A stretch of DNA of 20,251 bases from CAZWDL01 sp964632995 (GTDB taxonomy: Bacteria; Bacteroidota; Bacteroidia; Chitinophagales; Saprospiraceae), in contig CAZWDL010000129.1 in assembly GCA_964632995.1 (NCBI GenBank), positions 1 through 20,251 of the forward strand, read 5' to 3'. Under the pieces are notes generated by a model. That model did no database searches. It worked only from the letters and a program-made list of their open reading frames with translations, and was not told the origin of the DNA. The translations under genes and the position numbers were made by a program. Below, in pieces: positions 15,335-20,251 of this stretch; the first letter of the stretch is position 1; each line of letters opens with the position of its first letter.

Positions 15335-15365
15335 AATTCAACCGCGGCTAACCAAGACTATACAT

Positions 15366-16139
15366 ATGAGAATCATAAAGAACTTTTTACCCCCGAAAGA
15401 ATCCTCGCCCTACAACCCCGCAAAATCATTGGAGCTTGCCGCCGGGGCCACCGGCGAGATCATCATGAACGGGATGGGTGGAGAAAGCTTCGGCGTGCGG
15501 AGCATTCTGCCCTACAGCCAGGATATGAACAAGATCATGGTCTCTGCCCGGCTGAACGAAGACCTCTACATGTTCCGGGGCGTGCAGCTATCGGTGGTTC
15601 ACACCCTGTTCAAATCCATCGACGGGCTGCTTGCCCCCTTCATCATTCAAAAGAACAACAACATGGTTTTTGAGCTGGAAAACAAGGCAGCCGCCCCACA
15701 GACCGTAAACATTCAGCTCATCGGCTACGATCAGTATGCCATGAACAGGTTTCAGCGCGCCTACGAGCAAATCGGCGCCCCGATTCCCGCGCCCCGGTTT
15801 CTGTACGGCCACGCCTTAGTCCCGGCCGGTGGGATCAACGCTGATCTCGGCGTGAAGAGTAAGAGCGTGGATGTGGAGGTCCGCCGAATTGCCATGAGCA
15901 GTGATCGATCTGGCATCACCACCTCCATGAAGGTGTACAACACCACGGTTCGCAGTGAGCTGTTTATCGACCAGATCAATGACGAGTTCGACGGCAAATA
16001 TGCAAACGTGCCCTTCATTGTCGGGGCCAATGTTCCCTTTGATGTGTATGCCACGAACCAAAATGGACAAGCCGCAGCCGTAAGCTTTCTGTGTGAATGC
16101 TACGTTGTTCAGGCTGAACTTGCCAGCCAGGAGGCCTGA
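15366..16139 (+). CDS. Capsid-like beta-rich protein 2, 257 aa
   Basis: This gene starts at ATG 15366 after the terminator and a short A/T-richer leader (TATACAT just before the ATG). The protein is soluble and beta-rich: GATGEIIMNGMGGESFGVRSI, NKIMVSARL, TVNIQLIGYDQ, KSVDVEVRRIAM, GITTSMKVYNTTV and a closing strand AVSFLCECYVVQAEL. The Gly/Asn-rich turns and strand spacing suit a jelly-roll capsid protein. It is shorter than usual double-jelly-roll capsids (roughly 300-400 residues). A role as second major capsid protein, or as the base of a spike, is the best reading from context. No named family was recognised. Confidence 0.5.
   Translation: MRIIKNFLPPKESSPYNPAKSLELAAGATGEIIMNGMGGESFGVRSILPYSQDMNKIMVSARLNEDLYMFRGVQLSVVHTLFKSIDGLLAPFIIQKNNNMVFELENKAAAPQTVNIQLIGYDQYAMNRFQRAYEQIGAPIPAPRFLYGHALVPAGGINADLGVKSKSVDVEVRRIAMSSDRSGITTSMKVYNTTVRSELFIDQINDEFDGKYANVPFIVGANVPFDVYATNQNGQAAAVSFLCECYVVQAELASQEA
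16129..16134 (+). promoter_or_regulatory. Ribosome-binding site (AGGAGG) fixing the start at 16141
   Basis: AGGAGG ends six bases before ATG 16141. The frame is open further upstream, but this site and the stop of the preceding gene at 16137-16139 decide the start. Confidence 0.7.
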
Positions 16140-16140
16140 C

Positions 16141-16563
16141 ATGTGGAATCAGCTCATACAGGCTCTTTGTGAACTCTCGGCCAAGCTGGATTCACTTTTA
16201 AGTGAAATTCGTATCAGTGGATCCGGATCGGTGGCTACCGCTACCGGTAAACAAATAGGTACATCCATCTCGCCCGTCATGAAACAGGGTGAATCACCGG
16301 TGAGATTGGTCAACGCCAATCCGGGGCGGCTGGGCGTCATCGTCCATAACAACAGTGGCGGCGAGCTTATGATCGCCCTCGATGGCCAGCGGATCACTCC
16401 TACCCACTACACCTTCAAAATCCGGGCCGGAGAGACCCTTCACTTTGACCTGCGAACCTATGGTGAGCTGTACAAGGGCGCTTTTATGGGTTTATGGGAT
16501 GAGTCAAGCGGAGCCCAGGCGGACTCAAAAGCCCTGGTAACGGAAATCTACTGGAGTCATTAA
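16141..16563 (+). CDS. Small beta-sandwich virion protein, 140 aa
   Basis: The start is ATG 16141, one base after the previous stop and with AGGAGG six bases upstream. Residues 1-25 form an amphipathic helix (WNQLIQALCELSAKLDSLLSE), perhaps for oligomerisation. After a Gly/Ser/Thr-rich linker, residues about 50-140 follow a pattern common in small phage structural proteins: NPGRLGVIVHNNSGGELMIAL, then FKIRAGETLHFDL, YKGAFMGLWD and a closing VTEIYW strand. Such domains often decorate capsids or form fibre bases. It starts the block of capsid and spike-type genes that continues downstream. The assignment is by pattern and context. Confidence 0.55.
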   Translation: MWNQLIQALCELSAKLDSLLSEIRISGSGSVATATGKQIGTSISPVMKQGESPVRLVNANPGRLGVIVHNNSGGELMIALDGQRITPTHYTFKIRAGETLHFDLRTYGELYKGAFMGLWDESSGAQADSKALVTEIYWSH

Positions 16564-16566
16564 GCC

Positions 16567-17157
16567 ATGAGCAAGATTTCAGGACGAATATTTGGAGAAG
16601 GCTTTGCACTGCGAGTGGTTTCAGGAATGCTTCATGGGGGAAACCTGATCATTTCCTGGGCAACCGGTGAGCGCGCCGCAGGACAGCTTGATTATGGCTA
16701 CGACAACTCCGTTCCGTACCGAACTCCGGTGGAGTACCTCCAGCCGGGCGAGCCCGGATACAATCCGGAAGAACCCATGCCTCTGTATGAACGATACCAT
16801 TATCGCGCATTTCCAACTACCTATATCGACACCGAACACTTTTTCCGCGTGCGGGCGATAAACCCTGCCGGGCGAACCTTGGTATCGGCCATTTATTCGG
16901 TCTATGTACCCGAAAAAATGCTGTTTCAATCCAGGGCGGGAGCCGTATATGTGCGCGTCTACCCTGTTCAGCCCAGTCATCACCGCGAAAGTGCCGGCGT
17001 TCCCTCCACGATACTTGACGCGGCCTCAACGGAGTCCCATGCGAGCGAGAGCTTCTCGCTCTACGGCTCGGCGGCGACAAAAGATGTGGCCGAAGCCGCG
17101 GCAACCGACGGGCAAAAAACAACAATCGGAACCGTGACAACTTTAACTATCACCTAA
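16567..17157 (+). CDS. FN3-like virion protein, 196 aa
   Basis: The gene begins three bases after the preceding stop. Residues about 12-118 resemble a fibronectin type III or purple-acid-phosphatase N-terminal sandwich: NLIISWATGERAAGQLDYGYD, then FPTTYIDTEHFFRVRAINPAGR and SAIYSVYVPE, with the typical Trp, Tyr and Asn-x-Ala-Gly positions. The second half has strands (AGAVYVRVYPVQ) and an Ala/Ser/Thr-rich C-terminus (ASTESHASESFSLYGSAAT... TTLTIT) likely to be flexible or fibre-like. FN3-type domains are common on phage surfaces, where they bind carbohydrate or other virion proteins. It probably works with the spike-like protein encoded immediately downstream. Confidence 0.6.
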   Translation: MSKISGRIFGEGFALRVVSGMLHGGNLIISWATGERAAGQLDYGYDNSVPYRTPVEYLQPGEPGYNPEEPMPLYERYHYRAFPTTYIDTEHFFRVRAINPAGRTLVSAIYSVYVPEKMLFQSRAGAVYVRVYPVQPSHHRESAGVPSTILDAASTESHASESFSLYGSAATKDVAEAAATDGQKTTIGTVTTLTIT

Positions 17158-17161
17158 GATT

Positions 17162-18565
17162 ATGAACACCATTCAACAAACACTAACCATCGGCAAATCC
17201 AGCCAGGGCCTGGATATGCAGGCCTGTATTTCCCTGGAAGGAAAGCAACTGAAACAATTTAAATGCGACAGCATGGTCGGCAATTTTGCCATGTACCTGC
17301 GAAGCCAGTTTCACGGTGGGAGAACCATCCGCCCGAATATTCCAACCACTACAACCAACTACGAAGAGATTACCGGGCTTGTCTACGACGAGATTATCGG
17401 AACCGCGCGGCTACGATCTTCATACAACAGATATTTCGAATTTTACTGGAGCAATATTGGCCGCGATTTTCTCTACATCTACGGGGTTACAGGGGAATTG
17501 GCATATCTGAACGGCTTTTATAAGGTATCAGACTACGATAAAATCTGGGGCAGTATCTACAACATGGATGGCGCTCCTGTGCAGATCACGGGCCAGTGGA
17601 ACGGAAGTGGCTACTTTCGGCGCGTAAGCTTTGAGGACTCTTCGCGCAGCGAAACCCACGGGAGGTATTTTCAATCCTGGTGGCCGGTCGTTGGCTCAGA
17701 TAACACGCCCGTTCATGTGGAAGATATGTGGCTCCATAGAATGATCCGGCACGGATCGGACGCCGGCGAACTTCATCACGGTGTGAGAGACGTCTCGGCG
17801 CTTGCCACCGATAAACCCTCCAGCCGGTTTGTGATCACCCGCTCCTTTACCAATCAGACGGCGGCCGATATCACGGTCCGGGAAATTGGCCTAGCCTCAG
17901 ATTATACGGCCAGCAACATTCCCGGACGGGCAAAAATCCTGCTCGCACGCGATACGATGGACGAAGGCATCATTGTTCCGCCCAACAAGACCCTGACAGT
18001 GGCCTACGAAGTCATTATTGAGCTGACTCCGGACACGCAAAATACAGACCTTGACGGGACCAACGGCGGGTTTCTGCAAAATTTTATGACCCGGCTTCGG
18101 AATCTGGCCCGCCTGGACGACTATGACAGTACCCATATATTCAATATGGCTGCTCCCGGCGGCTCCTCCTCGGCAAACCCCAGTGGAAATTACAAGGGCT
18201 TTGAATACGGCGTGCAGGTCGGCGGCGATAACACCTTTGTCAGTATGACCGATGAGAACCTGCTTGGACTGATCCCGCACGGAGACCAGCCGGGAGAGTT
18301 ATGGTATCATGGAATGGACTTTAGCGACCTGACGGTCGACCCGGTGGCAAACAAGGCGGTCTTTTCGGTAAGCCGCCTGTTTCAGAACAAAACCGCTGAA
18401 CCCATTGTGATTCGGGAAATCGGGCTTCGCGGCAACTGGGATTTCAGCCCCACGTTTGCTGCAAACAAACAATATGCCCGGACAGCCCTTCACCCCGATG
18501 ACCAGGTAACGGTTCAGCCCGGAGCCTTTGCCCTGGTGGAATACCAAGTCGAAATCCTTGTCTAA
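17162..18565 (+). CDS. Spike- or fibre-like protein with internal duplication, 467 aa
   Basis: The start ATG 17162 follows the previous stop by four bases. Residues 1-170 form a distinct aromatic-rich N-terminal region (YNRYFEFYWSNIGRDFLYIYG, FQSWWPVVG). Two copies of one domain follow, at about 177-288 and 353-467. Both begin VGxDNT, share HG...GEL and the core F-x-N-x-TA-x-x-I-x-(V/I)REIGL, and end in a hydrophobic strand (VAYEVIIEL / VEYQVEILV). The REIGL-type domain is familiar from phage virion proteins, though I cannot attach a family name. The linker between copies is Gly/Ser/Asn-rich. There is no signal peptide or anchor. A receptor-binding spike or fibre is likely from position and repeat layout. 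The TAA overlaps the next ATG (TAATG). Confidence 0.6.
   Translation: MNTIQQTLTIGKSSQGLDMQACISLEGKQLKQFKCDSMVGNFAMYLRSQFHGGRTIRPNIPTTTTNYEEITGLVYDEIIGTARLRSSYNRYFEFYWSNIGRDFLYIYGVTGELAYLNGFYKVSDYDKIWGSIYNMDGAPVQITGQWNGSGYFRRVSFEDSSRSETHGRYFQSWWPVVGSDNTPVHVEDMWLHRMIRHGSDAGELHHGVRDVSALATDKPSSRFVITRSFTNQTAADITVREIGLASDYTASNIPGRAKILLARDTMDEGIIVPPNKTLTVAYEVIIELTPDTQNTDLDGTNGGFLQNFMTRLRNLARLDDYDSTHIFNMAAPGGSSSANPSGNYKGFEYGVQVGGDNTFVSMTDENLLGLIPHGDQPGELWYHGMDFSDLTVDPVANKAVFSVSRLFQNKTAEPIVIREIGLRGNWDFSPTFAANKQYARTALHPDDQVTVQPGAFALVEYQVEILV
17690..18562 (+). repeat. Tandem duplicated domain within the spike-like gene
   Basis: The copies run 17690-18025 and 18218-18562. They are recognisable at protein level (VG-x-DNT start, REIGL core, hydrophobic closing strand) but have diverged strongly at DNA level, so the duplication is old. 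Confidence 0.7.
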
Positions 18566-19122
18566 TGAACCAGTCCATCGCTCTTTCGGCCCAGCTCACC
18601 TATGCGCGCGTTCGCGGCCTCTACGACTACTTTGCCCAGGCCGCCCGGCGGCATCAACTTCCCGTATCGCTGCTTCTGGCCATTGCGTCACGGGAAAGTA
18701 GCATGGGAGTAAGCCTGGATGCAAACTGGACCGGCGACAATGGCAACGGAATTGGCATCATGCAGATCGACTGGAGATACCACCCGGAGTTCACATCCCG
18801 CCACGCCAACGATGATCACAAGGCGAACATCCATTATGGCGCGCAGTACCTGGCCGGGCTGATCCGGCAATTTAGTGGCGATCCGGGCTCAGCCGTAGCC
18901 GCCTACAACGCAGGACCCTCGCGGGTTCGAAGCGCTCTCTCTGCCGGACTGCCGGCTGACGCGGTAACGACCGGCCGGGACTACAGCGCAGATGTATTCA
19001 GGCGTAAGGCGCTGATTGAGTCTTTAAACGGCCGCCCGGAGCCGGCGCGTCTGTTCATCGCTTTTATTTCTCTCAGTGTGGCCGGTTTTGCCACCTATAA
19101 ATTTCTAACCCTTAACTCATAG
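18565..19122 (+). CDS. Membrane-anchored SLT-type lytic transglycosylase, 185 aa
   Basis: Residues about 12-150 match the soluble lytic transglycosylase (SLT) fold. The catalytic Glu44 lies in IASRESSMG, followed by GIGIMQIDW and AVAAYNAGPSRV, the three family signatures. These enzymes cleave the glycan strands of peptidoglycan with 1,6-anhydro product formation. There is no signal peptide. The C-terminus has a single hydrophobic anchor (about 163-182, LFIAFISLSVAGFATYKFL). PRD1 carries a comparable membrane-associated virion transglycosylase (P7), so a role in local wall opening during genome entry is likely, with lysis as an alternative. The gene is coupled to the spike-like gene by TAATG. 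Confidence 0.9.
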   Translation: MNQSIALSAQLTYARVRGLYDYFAQAARRHQLPVSLLLAIASRESSMGVSLDANWTGDNGNGIGIMQIDWRYHPEFTSRHANDDHKANIHYGAQYLAGLIRQFSGDPGSAVAAYNAGPSRVRSALSAGLPADAVTTGRDYSADVFRRKALIESLNGRPEPARLFIAFISLSVAGFATYKFLTLNS

Positions 19123-19125
19123 CCC

Positions 19126-19476
19126 ATGAAAACTCAATCGAGCTATCTATACCATAACCCTTCAGACGGAGGTGGCCAACGAGCCGTGCGATCCATTGAT
19201 CCCCTTTTTTATGACGGGGTCATTGATCTCCAGCCTAAGGTACAGCCGGTTACCGGCCCGGGATCAAAACCTCAAACAGGCGGCCCCTCGGCGGTTATTA
19301 ACACAGCGTCCGTGCCTGCCGAACCGGCCAATCATGATGAAGCCCCCGCCCCATTTCTTCAATCCCGGGGCGATCAGTTTGTCATCAATGGGACGATGCA
19401 AATTCCGAAAAAGAAGGCGGCGCTTATCGGCGGCGGGGCCATTGGCGCCGCGCTGCTACTCAAATACATCCTTTAA
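19126..19476 (+). CDS. Tail-anchored small membrane protein, 116 aa
   Basis: The gene starts three bases after the preceding stop (TAG CCC ATG, the same junction as at 3173-3179). The first ~90 residues are polar, Pro/Gly/Ser-rich and probably disordered (VQPVTGPGSKPQTGGPSAV). A basic patch (PKKKAA) precedes a Gly/Ala-rich hydrophobic anchor that reaches the C-terminus (about 98-116, LIGGGAIGAALLLKYIL). No family is recognised. It belongs to the same tail-anchored class as the cluster in the left part of the window, and its place next to the transglycosylase suggests a partner at the virion membrane. Confidence 0.6.
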   Translation: MKTQSSYLYHNPSDGGGQRAVRSIDPLFYDGVIDLQPKVQPVTGPGSKPQTGGPSAVINTASVPAEPANHDEAPAPFLQSRGDQFVINGTMQIPKKKAALIGGGAIGAALLLKYIL

Positions 19477-19493
19477 CCCTCACATACACAAAC

Positions 19494-19736
19494 ATGAGCA
19501 AATCAACATACACCTACGACAATGGACTTGGTTGTGGCTGCGGCTGTTCAAAACCCACGCCCGGCCTTGGCGAGTCGCCCATTGAAACTAAAAACCAGGA
19601 GGCTGACGGGACCAGGGTAGATCTGTTAAAAACAGCCAAAGACTACATCAACGATGAAATCCCGTTCAGGTACAAGGCCGGAGCGGTTGCTGTTGGCCTG
19701 GGATACCTTTGGCTTCGATCCAGGAGGCGGCCATGA
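19494..19736 (+). CDS. Small Cys-cluster tail-anchored protein, 80 aa
   Basis: The ATG at 19494 follows an A/C-rich leader without a Shine-Dalgarno site. The TGA overlaps the next ATG (ATGA). Near the N-terminus is a Cys-x-Cys-x-Cys cluster (GLGCGCGCSKP, residues 12-22), which could bind a metal, be lipid-modified or form disulfides between subunits. The middle is charged and helical. The C-terminus has a short hydrophobic anchor (about 58-73, YKAGAVAVGLGYLWL) with a basic tail (RSRRRP). I know no family with this combination. Confidence 0.6.
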   Translation: MSKSTYTYDNGLGCGCGCSKPTPGLGESPIETKNQEADGTRVDLLKTAKDYINDEIPFRYKAGAVAVGLGYLWLRSRRRP

Positions 19737-20251
19737 CACATTCCGATTACCTGGCAATCATCGACGCCTACGGCGGCCACTTCAAAATTGGTGAGTTTCA
19801 TATCCAGGACTCCATTGGACGAATGGACACCGGGTTCCTTCAATCCTTCCTGGCCTGGCGGCAGTGGACGGGCGTCCCCACGATGATCACATCCGCCTGG
19901 CGAAAAAATAATCAGAAATCCCATGGAAAGGGAAAAGCCATCGACTGCCTGCTGTTTGCCCAGTGGAGAGTCAAACAGCTATCGGCAATGAACCACTGGC
20001 TGCTGGCCACGACCTGGCCATTCCAGGGAGTGGGATTGTACTTTGACTGGAGCTACCGGTGCCCCGCTGCCAAAACTGATAGTCCGGCCATCGGGCTGCA
20101 TGTGGACGGGTGGGCCGGTAAGACTCCGGGGCAACGGCCGCTGCGATGGCTTCGGATCGGCGGCCTCTACTACTATCAGTCGGTTGCGGACGGAAGCTTC
20201 CACTGCCAGACCAACGGAAAAATCATAACCCTGAGGGAGGCAATCAAGCAA
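19733..20251 (+). CDS. M15-type zinc peptidase, 3' end outside the window
   Basis: The frame opens at ATG 19733, overlapping the previous stop, and stays open to the window edge (173 codons). It shows the M15 / D-Ala-D-Ala carboxypeptidase-like pattern. ITSAWR corresponds to the S-x-x-R region. SHGKGKAID has His64 and Asp71 spaced as in the family motif H-x-x-G-x-A-x-D. GLHVDGW supplies the third ligand, His123, after a GVGLYFDW strand. Phage members cleave peptide stems or crossbridges in peptidoglycan. Many Trp and Tyr residues follow. With the transglycosylase upstream it would make a two-enzyme wall-degrading set, for lysis or entry. It has no N-terminal signal peptide; its C-terminus is not seen. 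Confidence 0.75.
   Translation, partial: MTHSDYLAIIDAYGGHFKIGEFHIQDSIGRMDTGFLQSFLAWRQWTGVPTMITSAWRKNNQKSHGKGKAIDCLLFAQWRVKQLSAMNHWLLATTWPFQGVGLYFDWSYRCPAAKTDSPAIGLHVDGWAGKTPGQRPLRWLRIGGLYYYQSVADGSFHCQTNGKIITLREAIKQ

Noticed and set aside
16093..16140. Earlier in-frame ATG at 16093 for the 140-residue gene
   Set aside because: It overlaps the capsid-like gene; AGGAGG at 16129-16134 points to ATG 16141.

Overview
The window is a densely packed, one-directional stretch of about 20 kb at moderately high G+C (around 55-57% by eye). All 20 genes I accept lie on the + strand, and neighbours mostly overlap (ATGA, TGATG, TAATG) or are separated by a few bases. No gap exceeds about 100 bases, and I saw no tRNA, rRNA, CRISPR array or insertion sequence. 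The gene set is viral: capsid-like and spike-like beta-rich proteins, a lytic transglycosylase, an M15-type peptidase and a giant anti-restriction-type methylase/helicase. I see no tape measure, portal, terminase, sheath or baseplate gene. Instead, at least ten small proteins each end in one Gly/Ala-rich hydrophobic segment followed by a short basic tail. Together with two adjacent capsid-sized proteins, this suggests a tailless dsDNA phage with an internal membrane, comparable in layout to PRD1-like or vertical single-jelly-roll phages. Salisaeta icosahedral phage 1 comes to mind as a comparison, but I could not test it. Shine-Dalgarno sites are weak or absent at many starts, which fits a Bacteroidota/Rhodothermota-type host without proving it. 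An integrated provirus or a tailed phage with its tail genes outside the window remains possible.

Left part (1-4869): a coiled-coil protein cut by the window edge, two small unknown proteins, a transglutaminase-fold protein with an intact Cys/His/Asp triad, then a run of tail-anchored small proteins. The last of these carries a peptidoglycan-binding domain. A strong intrinsic-terminator-like hairpin lies inside the reading frame of the first gene.

Centre (4873-14005): a RadA/RecA-like ATPase joined to a ParB-like domain and a lysine-rich tail, with a low-G+C stretch inside it. This is followed by a 2527-residue polyvalent protein. The giant carries a calcium-loop-like motif, a RelA/SpoT-type nucleotidyltransferase domain, an N6-adenine-type methyltransferase, an SNF2-type helicase split by a small inserted domain, coiled coils and a separate C-terminal domain. 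The RelA/SpoT fusion is the most striking item in the window. Short R-x-N-P peptides flank several of these modules.

Right part (14035-20251): a multi-pass membrane protein, a short reading frame whose first 16 residues look like the start of a ParA ATPase, two capsid-like proteins separated by a perfect terminator hairpin, a small beta protein, an FN3-like protein, a spike-like protein with an internal duplication, a membrane-anchored lytic transglycosylase, two more tail-anchored proteins, and an M15-type zinc peptidase running off the right edge.

Working model (inference): the tail-anchored proteins populate the virion membrane with their N-terminal domains facing the capsid. The transglycosylase, the peptidoglycan-binding protein and the M15 enzyme open the cell wall at entry or exit. 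The ATPase and giant protein act on DNA and protect the incoming genome, and the giant may also affect host alarmone signalling.
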